Assembly: GCF_014196965.1 (NCBI RefSeq)
Contig: NZ_JACIEQ010000001.1
Coordinates: 124,001 to 188,000 of the forward strand
Source: Actibacterium naphthalenivorans
GTDB lineage: Bacteria; Pseudomonadota; Alphaproteobacteria; Rhodobacterales; Rhodobacteraceae
Length of the DNA stretch: 64,000 nucleotides
Reading direction: 5' to 3'
Made by a program: the position numbers and the translations under genes
Shown here: piece by piece, positions 16,435 through 25,760 of the stretch
Numbering within the stretch: the stretch's first letter is position 1
Layout of the letters: every line of letters starts with the position of its first letter
The notes under the pieces: generated by a model
Told to the model about the DNA's origin: nothing
The model's database searches: none
The model's input: only the letters and a program-made list of their open reading frames with translations

Positions 16435-17262
16435 TCATATCTGCCAGACCCGGGGCAGCGGGCCGCCCCTGAGTGTCGTGATCGCCCGCACCAGCGCCCG
16501 GCGCAACAGGGCCGCATCCGAGCCCATGAACCGCGCCACGCATTTTCCGTTCCAGGCCGATGCCGCAGCCTCCACCCCGTCGCCGGGAAAGGCCGCGCGC
16601 AACGGCCCCAGAGCATCTTCCGCCCCCGGCGCCACAAGTGCAAGCGTCGCGATCGCCCGCGCCCCGCGAAGACCCGCCGACGCGCCGCCACGGCGCAGGG
16701 TTTCGGCGGTCAGGCGCAGCGGCTCCATCAACACGGGCCGGCCATCGCGCGTCACGCTGCGGCTGTCATGCAGATAGGCCGATGTCAGGGTCTCGCCCAT
16801 CGCGATCCGGCCCAGAACCACGGTTTCCAGCATCAGCAGCCGCGCGTCACCCTCCAGCGCGATCACGGTTCGGCGCGACAGGGCCGAGCCCTCGAACAGA
16901 ATCGTCTCCTGCGGCAGCCAGTCCAGCGCGCCGCCCGCGCCCACCCGCATATCGATGGCCAGCTCCGCCACCCCGCCCGACGAGGCATAGGCCCGCTCGG
17001 CCGTCTGGGTGGTCGCCGTGGCGCTGGCGCCGGGGGCCAGCGTCAGCGCGAAACTCATCCGGTCGCCGCCGGTCAGCCCCCCCGCCGTGTTCAGAAAAAC
17101 AACCTCGGGCCGGGGCGTGTGGATGCGCGGAAGCATCGCCTTGGCCGAACCGGACTGATGCAGATGCGTCAGACGCGCCCCACCCGGCGCCGCCGCAAGC
17201 GTGACGGCCGCCCGCCCGCGTGTGCGCTGCATGACTGTAACTGGGTCCGCGCCGTCCAACAT
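16435..17262 (-). CDS. ureD: Urease accessory protein UreD
   Basis: Scaffold for apo-urease activation together with UreF and UreG; 275 residues. The hallmark 'PEVVFLNTAGGLTGGDRM' and 'TATTQTAERAYAS' are present. It is the first gene of the urease operon, with a GAAGAGG ribosome site. Its promoter must lie in the 196-base divergent gap shared with pyrC. Confidence 0.95.
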   Translation of the reverse strand: MLDGADPVTVMQRTRGRAAVTLAAAPGGARLTHLHQSGSAKAMLPRIHTPRPEVVFLNTAGGLTGGDRMSFALTLAPGASATATTQTAERAYASSGGVAELAIDMRVGAGGALDWLPQETILFEGSALSRRTVIALEGDARLLMLETVVLGRIAMGETLTSAYLHDSRSVTRDGRPVLMEPLRLTAETLRRGGASAGLRGARAIATLALVAPGAEDALGPLRAAFPGDGVEAAASAWNGKCVARFMGSDAALLRRALVRAITTLRGGPLPRVWQI

Positions 17263-17458
17263 GGCCTCTTCATATCCACTTTACGCGTCACGCCCAGCAT
17301 AGCACTTCGCCGCACTGCAGCAATGCCCGATTTTCGCCCTCGCCGCCCCTTCTTTCATCGCAAACGCTGAATTCCCGGGCATCCGCACGGGGGCATTCCC
17401 GGCCGCCCCACCCGAATGCCACTGGAAAGCACGCCGCCAATTGTGTAACGCCGGGGCC

Positions 17459-18499
17459 ATGACACAGACGCTGACACTCCGCCGCCCCGATGACTGGCAC
17501 CTGCACCTGCGCGACGGCGCGATGCTGCAGGGCGTGCTGCCCGAAACCGCCCGCCATTTCGGCCGCGCCATCATCATGCCAAATCTGGTGCCACCGGTGG
17601 TAACCGGCGCACAGGCCGCCGCCTATCGCGAGCGGATTCTGACGGCCCTGCCCGAGGGCGCGGATTTCACCCCGCTGATGACGCTCTACCTGACCGAAGA
17701 CACCGACCCGGCGGATGTCGCCGCCGCCCATGCCAGCGGCCTGATCACGGCGGTCAAGCTCTACCCGGCGGGGGCCACCACCAACTCCGCCTCGGGGGTT
17801 ACGGATTTCGACAGGATTCGCCCCGTGCTCGAGAAAATGGCGCAGATCGGCCTGCCGCTCTGCGTGCATGGCGAGGTGACGAACCCCACGGTGGATATCT
17901 TCGACCGCGAAGCCGTGTTCATCGACCGCGTCCTCGACCCGCTCCGCCGTGCCACACCGGGGCTGAAAGTGGTGATGGAACATATCACCACCGCCGACGG
18001 GGTGGACTATGTGCAATCCGCCAACGGAAACCTGGGCGCGACGATCACCACGCACCACCTGATCATCAACCGCAATCACATCCTGGTCGGCGGGATCAAG
18101 CCGCACTACTACTGCCTGCCGGTCGCCAAACGCGAAGCCCACCGCGTCGCGCTGGTGCGGGCCGCCACCTCGGGCGACGCGCGGTTCTTCCTGGGCACGG
18201 ACAGCGCCCCCCATGCCGATCCGGCCAAAGAAAGCGCCTGCGGCTGCGCCGGCGTCTTCTCGGCCAGCAACACCCTGTCCTGCCTGGCAGAGGTGTTCGA
18301 CGTCCAGAACGCGCTGGACAGGCTCGAAGGCTTCACCTCGCTGCACGGCCCCGCCTTCTACGGGCTGCCGCCGAACGACGCCACGCTCACCCTGACAAAG
18401 GGCGCGCCGGTGACCTATCCCGCCAAGATCGACACCGGCGCGGGGCCCGTGACACTCTTCGACCCGGGCTTCCCGCTGCACTGGCGCGTGTCCTCCTGA
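17459..18499 (+). CDS. pyrC: Dihydroorotase (class II)
   Basis: Third step of pyrimidine synthesis: reversible cyclisation of carbamoyl aspartate to dihydroorotate. The 346-residue length and motifs are those of the E. coli-type enzyme: zinc-binding '[10 protein letters not shown]', the carbamylated lysine in '[12 protein letters not shown]', 'LPLCVHGE', 'HITT' and 'FLGTDSAPH'. I chose the ATG at 17459; a TTG six codons earlier is in frame. It is followed by pyrE on the same strand. Confidence 0.95.
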   Translation: MTQTLTLRRPDDWHLHLRDGAMLQGVLPETARHFGRAIIMPNLVPPVVTGAQAAAYRERILTALPEGADFTPLMTLYLTEDTDPADVAAAHASGLITAVKLYPAGATTNSASGVTDFDRIRPVLEKMAQIGLPLCVHGEVTNPTVDIFDREAVFIDRVLDPLRRATPGLKVVMEHITTADGVDYVQSANGNLGATITTHHLIINRNHILVGGIKPHYYCLPVAKREAHRVALVRAATSGDARFFLGTDSAPHADPAKESACGCAGVFSASNTLSCLAEVFDVQNALDRLEGFTSLHGPAFYGLPPNDATLTLTKGAPVTYPAKIDTGAGPVTLFDPGFPLHWRVSS

Positions 18500-18512
18500 T
18501 GAAAACCCAGCT

Positions 18513-18607
18513 TCATCTTTCCCCAAATATCCCCGCCGGAGGCATGGAATCTTTCGGGCGCGCCAGAGGTTTTCTTGCCTCCGGCGGGGATATTTCCGGA
18601 AAGATGA
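18513..18607. repeat. Inverted pair of a 32-bp 'cctccggcgggg' repeat between pyrC and pyrE
   Basis: Arm 18513-18544 and arm 18576-18607 are reverse complements with 30 of 32 positions matching, separated by 31 bases. The core is TGCCTCCGGCGGGGATATTT. A further copy begins at 24125. The pair would fold into a very stable cruciform or transcript hairpin between the two pyrimidine genes and may act as a terminator. From memory, this type of element is dispersed in Rhodobacterales genomes. Confidence 0.85.
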
Positions 18608-18626
18608 CGAACAAGACGGTGATGAC

Positions 18627-19307
18627 ATGATCCCCTCCTCCTTTCCCGAAAAAACAGAGATAGCCCGACTGACCGCCCGGATGCTGCTGGAGATACAGGC
18701 GGTGCATTTCAATGCGGATGAACCCTTCACGCTGGCCTCGGGGCTGCCTTCCCCCACGTATATCGACTGCCGCAAGCTGATCTCCTATCCGCGGATCCGG
18801 TCGGCGTTGATGGATTTCATGGCGGTAACGATAATGCGCGAGGCCGGGTTCGAGGCGTTCGACAATGTCGCCGGCGGCGAAACCGCGGGCATTCCGTTTG
18901 GCGCCATGGTGGCCGAGCGGCTGGCGCTGCCGATGACTTATGTGCGCAAGAAGCCCAAGGGCTATGGCCGCAACGCGCGGATCGAAGGGGTCATGCGGGA
19001 AGGCGAGCGGGTGCTGCTGGTCGAGGATCTGACTACCGACGGCGGCTCGAAGCTCGGCTTTGTCGATGCGATCCGCGAGACCGGGGCGAGCTGCGCCCAT
19101 ACGGCGGTGATCTTCCACTACGGGATCTTCCCGGAGACCGAGCAGCGGCTGGCCGATCACGGGGTCGCGTTGCATTCCCTGTGCACCTGGTGGGATGTGC
19201 TGAAAGAGGCGCGTGCGTCCGGGGCGTTCGACGGCGCGACTCTGGGCGAGGTTGAGTCGTTTCTGAACGGGCCGCGCGCCTGGCAGGATGCGCGCAAACA
19301 GGGCTGA
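18627..19307 (+). CDS. pyrE: Orotate phosphoribosyltransferase
   Basis: Converts orotate and PRPP to orotidine 5'-phosphate, the fifth step of pyrimidine synthesis. The PRPP-binding motif is '[20 protein letters not shown]', preceded by '[15 protein letters not shown]'. Its 226 residues fit the alphaproteobacterial form. The gene starts just after the large inverted repeat and is functionally linked to pyrC upstream. Confidence 0.94.
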   Translation: MIPSSFPEKTEIARLTARMLLEIQAVHFNADEPFTLASGLPSPTYIDCRKLISYPRIRSALMDFMAVTIMREAGFEAFDNVAGGETAGIPFGAMVAERLALPMTYVRKKPKGYGRNARIEGVMREGERVLLVEDLTTDGGSKLGFVDAIRETGASCAHTAVIFHYGIFPETEQRLADHGVALHSLCTWWDVLKEARASGAFDGATLGEVESFLNGPRAWQDARKQG

Positions 19308-19516
19308 TCCCGTTTGCGAAGCGTAAATGGCAGAGGCGACCGGCGGGTTCCCGCGTGCGGTCGCCACTATATGTTGACGCGGAGGCTTTGTCGGCCTCAA
19401 TATGAGCCCGGGTGAAAGCTACGCCTTTTCCCCACAGGATATCCACAGGATATCCAGATTGATTGCAGATGTTGGCTGAGCCTATACCCCCTCTTCACGG
19501 GCGACAGGGACAAGAG

Positions 19517-21019
19517 ATGAACGAGATCGCAGCGATCCGGCAGGAAGACTCGGGCAGTGAGAGCAGCGGCACATTGCCGCATAACACAGAGGCTGAGCAG
19601 CAGCTCCTGGGCGCGATTCTGACAAACAACGATGTGTATGACAGGATCGCGTCCATTCTTCAGCCGGCGCATTTCTACGAGCCGGTGCATGCCCGGATCT
19701 ACGAGATTGCCGCGGCGCGGATTCAGAAGAACGCGCTGGCCTCTCCGGTCACGCTGAAATCCTTTCTGGAAGATGACGAAGGGCTGAAGGAGCTGGGCGG
19801 GCCGGCCTATCTGGCGCGTCTTGCCGGGGCGGCGATTTCGTCTTTCGCGGCGCGTGACTATGCGCAGATGATCTATGATTTCGCCATCCGGCGCGAGTTG
19901 ATCCGGCTGGGTCAGGATATTTCGGGCAAGGCCGCGAAAGTGGCCGTGGACAGCGAGCCCAAGACCCAGATCGTCGAGGCCGAGCAGGCGCTCTACAAGC
20001 TGGGCGAGCAGGGGCAGGCGGAAACCGGGTTTCAGTCGTTTCTGAAGGCCGTCACCGATGCGGTGAACGTGGCCAATGCCGCCTTTCAGCGCGAGGGCGG
20101 CCTGGCCGGGGTGTCCACCGGGCTGGTCGACATGGACCGCAAGCTGGGCGGGCTGCATCGGTCCGACCTTCTGATCCTGGCCGGGCGCCCGTCGATGGGC
20201 AAGACCTCGCTGGCGACCAATATCGCGTTCAACATCGCCAAGGCCTACAAGAAGGGCACGCTGACCGATGGCACCGAGGGCGCGGTCGAAGGCGGGGTCG
20301 TGGGGTTTTATTCGCTGGAGATGAGCGCCGAGCAGCTGGCCGCGCGTATTCTTTCCGAAGCCTCCGAAGTGCCCAGCGAGCAGATTCGCCGCGGCGACAT
20401 GACGGAGGCCGAGTTCCGCCGTTTCGTGGATGCCGCCAAGCAGCTGGAGGCCTGCCCGCTGTACATTGACGACACCCCCGCCCTGCCGATCAGCCAGCTG
20501 GCCGCCCGTGCGCGGCGGCTGAAGCGGACCCACGGGCTGGATGTGCTGATCGTCGACTATCTGCAGCTTGTGCGCCCGGCCACCGCCAAGGACAGCCGGG
20601 TGAACGAGGTGTCGGAAATCACCCAGGGCCTGAAGGCCATCGCCAAGGAGCTGGATATCCCGGTGATCGCCCTGTCGCAGCTTTCGCGTCAGGTCGAAAG
20701 CCGCGAGGACAAGCGGCCGCAGCTCTCGGATCTTCGCGAATCCGGCTCGATCGAGCAGGACGCCGATGTGGTGATGTTCGTCTATCGCGGTGAATATTAC
20801 AAAGAGCGCGAAAAACCGGGTGATGACAATCTGGAAGGCATGGCCAAGTGGCAGGAGGAGATGGAGGCGCTGCATGGCAAGGCGGAGGTCATCATCGGCA
20901 AGCAGCGGCATGGCCCGATCGGCACCGTCGAGCTGAGCTTCGAGGGGCGCTTCACCCGTTTCGGCAATCTCGTTAAACCCTGGCAGCAAGGCGCCGGCGG
21001 CGGCGACGGGTTCCAGTGA
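19517..21019 (+). CDS. dnaB: Replicative DNA helicase DnaB
   Basis: Hexameric helicase that unwinds DNA at the replication fork; 500 residues. The N-terminal primase-interacting domain ('LPHNTEAEQQLLGAILTNND') precedes a RecA-like core with Walker A 'AGRPSMGKTSLATNIA', Walker B 'VLIVDYLQLV', and 'ELDIPVIALSQLSRQVESR'. I chose the start at 19517 (MNEIAAIRQ); an in-frame ATG at 19463 would add 18 residues of unrelated type. No intein is present. Confidence 0.95.
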   Translation: MNEIAAIRQEDSGSESSGTLPHNTEAEQQLLGAILTNNDVYDRIASILQPAHFYEPVHARIYEIAAARIQKNALASPVTLKSFLEDDEGLKELGGPAYLARLAGAAISSFAARDYAQMIYDFAIRRELIRLGQDISGKAAKVAVDSEPKTQIVEAEQALYKLGEQGQAETGFQSFLKAVTDAVNVANAAFQREGGLAGVSTGLVDMDRKLGGLHRSDLLILAGRPSMGKTSLATNIAFNIAKAYKKGTLTDGTEGAVEGGVVGFYSLEMSAEQLAARILSEASEVPSEQIRRGDMTEAEFRRFVDAAKQLEACPLYIDDTPALPISQLAARARRLKRTHGLDVLIVDYLQLVRPATAKDSRVNEVSEITQGLKAIAKELDIPVIALSQLSRQVESREDKRPQLSDLRESGSIEQDADVVMFVYRGEYYKEREKPGDDNLEGMAKWQEEMEALHGKAEVIIGKQRHGPIGTVELSFEGRFTRFGNLVKPWQQGAGGGDGFQ

Positions 21020-21085
21020 GCCCCGCCCGCGGCGCCGCGCCGGTTTCCGCTTGACCTTGCCCGCGTGCCGGTCGAAACCTCGCCC

Positions 21086-22135
21086 ATGGCTACTGGTTCT
21101 CTGACGATCGATCTCGACGCGCTGGTGCGCAACTGGCAGGCGCTGGACAAGGCGTCCGGCAGTGGCGTTGAAACCGGTGCGGTGGTCAAGGCCGATGGCT
21201 ATGGCCTGGGTGCCGCGCAGGTGGCACGGGCGCTGGCCCGGGCCGGGGCGCGGCGGTTTTTCGTGGCCGTGGCCGAGGAAGGCGCCGCCCTGCGCGAGGT
21301 TCTGGGGCGCGCCCCCGAGATCTACGTGTTCGGCGGCCACATGCCCGGCGATGCCGACATGCTGGGTGATCTGGATCTGATCCCGATGCTGAATTCGGTG
21401 GATCAGCTGACCCGGCATTTCGAGGCGCTGGCCGGCACCTCCTTCGGCATTCAGCTCGACACAGGCATGAACCGCCTGGGCATGGAGCCCGGCGAATGGG
21501 CCGCCGTGGCCGAAGTTGCGCTGACCGCCGGGCCGAAGCTTGTGATGAGCCACCTAGCCTGCGCCGACACGCCCGACCACGCGCAGAACCGCCAGCAGCT
21601 GGAGATGTTCCATGCCATGACCGACGGCATCGACGTGCCCCGCTCGCTCTCCGCGACGGGCGGCATTCTGCTGGGCGAAGACTATCACTTCGATCTGACC
21701 CGCCCCGGCATCGGCCTTTACGGCGGGCTGCCCTTCGAAGACGCCACGCCGGTGGCGCATCTTTCGCTTCCGGTGATCCAGACGCGCGAAGTGGAACAGG
21801 GCGAGAGCGTGGGCTACGGCAGCGCCTGGGTCGCGGAAGAGCCGGGGGTGATCGCCACCGTTTCGGGCGGCTATGCCGACGGGCTGATCCGCGCCATGGG
21901 CAACACCGGCCACCTGTTTTTCGACGGCGTGCCCTGCGCGATCGTGGGGCGCGTGTCGATGGATCTGATCACGGTGGATATTTCGCACCTGACCGCGGCG
22001 CCAAAGGCGCTTGATATCCTGGGACCGGACCAATCGGTGGATGACCTGGCCGATGCGGCCGGCACGGTCGGATATGAGATCCTGACCTCGCTGGGCGGGC
22101 GCTACAAACGACTGTACACAGGGGGTGCGGGCTGA
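21086..22135 (+). CDS. alr: Alanine racemase
   Basis: PLP enzyme that makes D-alanine for peptidoglycan; 349 residues. The PLP lysine is in '[13 protein letters not shown]', the catalytic tyrosine in '[10 protein letters not shown]', and '[11 protein letters not shown]' is the expected C-terminal block. The ATG at 21086 is preferred over a GTG at 21065. The stop overlaps the next ATG (TGATG), so the lipid transporter genes are translated with it. Confidence 0.93.
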   Translation: MATGSLTIDLDALVRNWQALDKASGSGVETGAVVKADGYGLGAAQVARALARAGARRFFVAVAEEGAALREVLGRAPEIYVFGGHMPGDADMLGDLDLIPMLNSVDQLTRHFEALAGTSFGIQLDTGMNRLGMEPGEWAAVAEVALTAGPKLVMSHLACADTPDHAQNRQQLEMFHAMTDGIDVPRSLSATGGILLGEDYHFDLTRPGIGLYGGLPFEDATPVAHLSLPVIQTREVEQGESVGYGSAWVAEEPGVIATVSGGYADGLIRAMGNTGHLFFDGVPCAIVGRVSMDLITVDISHLTAAPKALDILGPDQSVDDLADAAGTVGYEILTSLGGRYKRLYTGGAG

Positions 22136-22914
22136 TGCTGATTGACACTGTTGCCGGGATCGGCCGGTCCACGCTGCGGCTGTTGGCCGAGATCGGCCGG
22201 GCCACGCTGTTCTTCCTGCGCGCATTGGCGGCGATGTTTTCGCCTCCCTTCTACTTCCGCGAATTCGGCCATGCGCTGCTGACCATCGGGTATTTCAGCC
22301 TGCCGGTGGTGGGCATGACGGCGGTGTTCACCGGCGCGGCGCTGGCCATTCAGGTCTATGCCGGCGGCAGCCGGTTTCAGGCCGAATCCGTTGTCCCCTC
22401 GATTGTCGCCATCGGCATGACGCGCGAGCTTGGCCCGGTGCTGGGCGGGCTGATGGTGGCGGCGCGCGTCACCTCGTCCATCGCCGCCGAGATCGGCACG
22501 ATGAAGGTGACCGAACAGCTCGACGCGCTGGTGACCCTGTCAACCAACCCGATGCGATACCTGACCGCCCCGCGGGTGCTGGCAGCCACGATCACCATGC
22601 CGGTCCTGGTCGGCCTGGGCGATATCATCGGGATTTTCGGCGGGTATCTGGTAGGAACCGAGCGGCTGGGCTTCAACCGCGCGGCCTATCTCAAGAATAC
22701 GGTGGATTTCCTCGAAACCTGGGATGTCACCTCGGGCATGATCAAGGGCGCGGTGTTCGGATGCCTGATCGCGCTGGTGGGCTGCTACTACGGCATGCAT
22801 TCCAACCGCGGCGCGCAGGGCGTGGGCCGGGCCACGAAAACGGCGGTCGTCATGGCCTCGGTCTTCATCCTGGCCTCCAATTACATTCTGACAGAACTGT
22901 TTTTCACCGGATGA
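22135..22914 (+). CDS. mlaE: MlaE-like phospholipid ABC transporter permease
   Basis: Permease of the MlaE/YrbE family, which moves phospholipids between the inner membrane and an MCE protein to keep outer-membrane asymmetry. 259 residues with the family core: 'VGMTAVFTGAALAIQVY', 'RELGPVLGGLMVAARV' and 'EIGTMKVTEQLDAL'. It begins in the alr stop and overlaps the ATPase gene by 4 bases. No MCE-domain protein (MlaD) is adjacent. Confidence 0.92.
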   Translation: MLIDTVAGIGRSTLRLLAEIGRATLFFLRALAAMFSPPFYFREFGHALLTIGYFSLPVVGMTAVFTGAALAIQVYAGGSRFQAESVVPSIVAIGMTRELGPVLGGLMVAARVTSSIAAEIGTMKVTEQLDALVTLSTNPMRYLTAPRVLAATITMPVLVGLGDIIGIFGGYLVGTERLGFNRAAYLKNTVDFLETWDVTSGMIKGAVFGCLIALVGCYYGMHSNRGAQGVGRATKTAVVMASVFILASNYILTELFFTG

Positions 22915-23657
22915 TCGAGCTTCGCGGAATACATAAGGCCTTCGGCGCCAACAAGGTGCTGCGCGGGGTGGATCTGACCGTCCCCAAGGGCAAGAGCATG
23001 GTCATCATCGGCGGCTCGGGCACCGGCAAATCGGTGACGCTGAAATGTGTGCTCGGGCTGGTGAAGCCCGACGCGGGCGAGATCTTGGTGAACGGGCAGG
23101 ATGTGACCAAGGCCGACCGCGACGCATTCCTCGCCAGCTTCGGAATGCTGTTTCAGGGCGGCGCGCTGTTCGACTCGCTGAGTGTCTGGCAGAACGTGGC
23201 CTTCCGCCTGCTGCGCGGGTCGCAGAAGCGCCCCAAGGACGAGGCGCGCGCGATCGCGATCGAAAAGCTGCGCCGCGTCGGGCTGAAATCCTCTGTCGCT
23301 GATCTCTTCCCGGCCGAGCTGTCGGGCGGCATGCAGAAACGCGTGGGCCTGGCCCGTGCCATCGCCGCCGATCCCGATATCATCTTTTTCGACGAGCCCA
23401 CCACCGGCCTGGACCCGATCATGGCCGGCGTCATCAACGAACTGATCCGCGAGATCGTGGTGGAAATGGGCGCCACGGCGATGACCATCACCCATGACAT
23501 GAGCTCGGTCCGCGCCATCGCCGATGACGTGGCGATGCTGCATGACGGGGTGATCAAATGGTCCGGGCCGGTCAGCCGGCTGGACAATTCGGGTGATCCC
23601 TATCTGGACCAGTTCATCCACGGCCGCGCAGAGGGGCCGATCGAGGCGGTGCGCTGA
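22911..23657 (+). CDS. mlaF: MlaF-like phospholipid ABC transporter ATPase
   Basis: ATPase partner of the MlaE-like permease; 248 residues. Walker A 'GGSGTGKSV' (about residues 34-42), signature 'LSGGMQKRVGLARAI' (the MlaF form of LSGGQ), Walker B 'IIFFDEPTTGLDP' and switch 'ITHDMSS' are all intact. The start at 22911 gives the family N-terminus MIELRGIHKAFG. It ends in a TGATG junction with the next gene. Confidence 0.93.
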   Translation: MIELRGIHKAFGANKVLRGVDLTVPKGKSMVIIGGSGTGKSVTLKCVLGLVKPDAGEILVNGQDVTKADRDAFLASFGMLFQGGALFDSLSVWQNVAFRLLRGSQKRPKDEARAIAIEKLRRVGLKSSVADLFPAELSGGMQKRVGLARAIAADPDIIFFDEPTTGLDPIMAGVINELIREIVVEMGATAMTITHDMSSVRAIADDVAMLHDGVIKWSGPVSRLDNSGDPYLDQFIHGRAEGPIEAVR

Positions 23658-24100
23658 TGGCGCGGCTCCGGCTGGCCAATCTCGCCCTTCTCCTCCTTTT
23701 CCCGGTCGCCTGGTTCGCCCCGCTCCTGCGCGCCGGCCTGCTGCCGCTTTTCGGGATGAGCGACATCTCGGTGATGTCGGGCCTGCAGAGCCTGTGGCGC
23801 ACGGATGTCTTCCTGGCCCTCGTCGTAGCGCTCTTCGCCTTGCTGGCCCCCTACCTGAAAACCCTGGGGCTGGCGCTGATCCAGTTCGGCCTGGCCCCAC
23901 CCCGCCTTCTGGCGCCGGTTCAACTGCTGGGCAAGCTGGCGATGGCGGATGTGTTTCTGATCGCGCTTTACATCGTCATCGCCAAGGGCGTGGGCGTGGG
24001 CAAGATCGAAATCGCCTGGGGTCTCTACCTGCTGAGCTTCTGCATTCTGACCTCACTTGCCCTGTCGATCCTGACGGAGCGCCGGTTTCGGGCGCGGTGA
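23657..24100 (+). CDS. PqiA-like (paraquat-inducible protein A) single-domain membrane protein
   Basis: A 147-residue protein with about four transmembrane helices and the PqiA-type pattern ('VMSGLQSLWRTDVFLALVVA', 'LGKLAMADVFLIALYIVIAK'). The lipid-transport partner PqiA normally has two such domains and a cysteine cluster; here there is one domain and no CxxC. It overlaps the mlaF-like gene by one base, so it likely works with the same transporter. Its exact role in lipid movement is not known to me. Confidence 0.8.
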   Translation: MARLRLANLALLLLFPVAWFAPLLRAGLLPLFGMSDISVMSGLQSLWRTDVFLALVVALFALLAPYLKTLGLALIQFGLAPPRLLAPVQLLGKLAMADVFLIALYIVIAKGVGVGKIEIAWGLYLLSFCILTSLALSILTERRFRAR

Positions 24101-24373
24101 CAACAAAACCCGCTGACGCGGGTTTGCCTCCGGCGGGGATATTTTAACCAAAGCAAAAGGATTTGGTGCGAGAAGGGGGCCGCGGTACAGGCGGGGACGC
24201 CGATGACCGCCCAAAGCAAGGCGCCCTGTCTCTTGCCTGAGGCAGGGCGCTCTCCGTTTCAATTGCTTTGGGCGAAATATCCCGGGGGAAGCCCCGGATC
24301 CGATCCGGGGCGCGGGGGCGGCGCCCCCGTCTGCCGCTTGATCCGGGCGCGGCAGTCGGGCAGAAAGGCGCGG
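24101..24373. repeat. Structured intergenic region before radA: repeat copies and stacked hairpins
   Basis: A 273-base gap holding a third copy of the TGCCTCCGGCGGGGATATTT repeat (24125-24144, continuing to about 24155). An inverted, diverged relative (gatattt...aaagcaa) lies at about 24257-24285. There are three perfect hairpins: GCGCCCTG/CAGGGCGC (24221-24250, 14-base loop), GCCCCGGAT/ATCCGGGGC (24291-24311, 3-base loop) and CGGGGGC/GCCCCCG (24313-24329, 3-base loop). It probably ends the alr-pqiA operon and isolates radA. Confidence 0.8.
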
Positions 24374-25741
24374 ATGGCAAAACCTGTAACCTCCTTCACC
24401 TGTACGTCCTGCGGCGCGGTTCACAAGAAATGGGCCGGGCGTTGCGATGCGTGCGGCGCGTGGAATTCCATTGTCGAAGAGGCGCCGCTCTCCGCCGGCC
24501 CGGCCGCGAAATCGCTGGGGGGCGCGCGGGGCAAGGCGATCGCGCTGACGGATCTGTCGTCGCGCGAGCCGCCGCCGCCGCGCACCGGATCGGGCCTGTC
24601 GGAGCTTGACCGGGTGCTCGGCGGCGGGCTTGTTCCCGCCTCGGCCATTCTGGTGGGCGGCGATCCGGGTATCGGCAAATCCACACTGTTGCTGCAGGCC
24701 GCGGCCAGCTTTGCGCGGGCCGGCCTACCCTGCATCTACGTGTCGGGCGAAGAGGCCGGCGCGCAGATCCGGATGCGCGCGCAGCGTCTGGGGCTGGCTG
24801 ATGCGCCGCTCAAACTGGCGACCGAAACCAACCTGCGCGACATTCTGACCACGCTCGACGCGGAGCGCCCGGCGCTCGCGATCATCGACTCGATCCAGAC
24901 CATGTGGGCAGACAATGTGGAGAGCGCCCCCGGCTCGGTCTCTCAGGTCCGGGCCTGCGCCCATGAGCTGGTGACCTTCGCCAAACGCACCGGCACCGCC
25001 GTCATTCTGGTGGGGCATGTCACCAAGGACGGGCAGATCGCGGGCCCCCGCGTTGTCGAGCATATGGTCGACACCGTGCTTTATTTCGAGGGCGAGCGGG
25101 GCCATCAGTTCCGCATCCTGCGCGCGGTCAAGAACCGTTTCGGCCCCGCCGATGAGATCGGCGTGTTCGAAATGACGGGCGCCGGGCTGGCCGAGGTCGC
25201 GAACCCTTCGGCCCTGTTCCTGTCGGATCGCAACAAGCCGGTGCCCGGCTCGGCGGTCTTTTCCGGGATCGAGGGCACCCGCCCGGTGCTGACCGAGATT
25301 CAGGCGCTGGTCGCGCCATCGCCGCTGGGCACCCCGCGTCGCACCGTGGTGGGGCTGGACGCCGGGCGGCTGTCGACCACGCTTGCGGTGCTCGAGGCGC
25401 GCTGTGGCATTCCCTTTACCGGGCTCGACGTGTTTCTGAACGTGGCCGGCGGGATGCGGGTTACCGAACCTGCCGCCGATCTGGCCGTCGCCGCCGCGTT
25501 GCTGAGCGCGCGCGAGGATGTGGCCCTGCCCGCCGATACGGTGATTTTCGGCGAAATCAGCCTGTCGGGCGCCCTGCGCCCCGTGGGCCAGACCGAAAAC
25601 AGGTTGAAAGAAGCGCGAAAACTTGGTTTCACACAGGCGATCGCTCCTGCGCGCGGAAAGCCGGGGGGGAACGCCGGGTTGAAGCTGCGCGAGATGGCGG
25701 ATCTGGCGGAATTTGTTGGAGATATGTTCGGGGCCGGCTAA
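24374..25741 (+). CDS. radA: DNA repair protein RadA
   Basis: RecA-like ATPase (Sms) that processes recombination intermediates; 455 residues. It has the N-terminal zinc finger ('CTSCGAVHKKWAGRCDACGAW'-type, four cysteines at about residues 10-29), Walker A 'GGDPGIGKSTLLLQA', the RadA-specific 'KNRFG' motif and a Lon-like C-terminal domain. The start at 24374 gives the proper N-terminus. cvpA follows at 19 bases. Confidence 0.95.
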   Translation: MAKPVTSFTCTSCGAVHKKWAGRCDACGAWNSIVEEAPLSAGPAAKSLGGARGKAIALTDLSSREPPPPRTGSGLSELDRVLGGGLVPASAILVGGDPGIGKSTLLLQAAASFARAGLPCIYVSGEEAGAQIRMRAQRLGLADAPLKLATETNLRDILTTLDAERPALAIIDSIQTMWADNVESAPGSVSQVRACAHELVTFAKRTGTAVILVGHVTKDGQIAGPRVVEHMVDTVLYFEGERGHQFRILRAVKNRFGPADEIGVFEMTGAGLAEVANPSALFLSDRNKPVPGSAVFSGIEGTRPVLTEIQALVAPSPLGTPRRTVVGLDAGRLSTTLAVLEARCGIPFTGLDVFLNVAGGMRVTEPAADLAVAAALLSAREDVALPADTVIFGEISLSGALRPVGQTENRLKEARKLGFTQAIAPARGKPGGNAGLKLREMADLAEFVGDMFGAG

Positions 25742-25760
25742 TCCCCCGAAGGAGCGAGGC

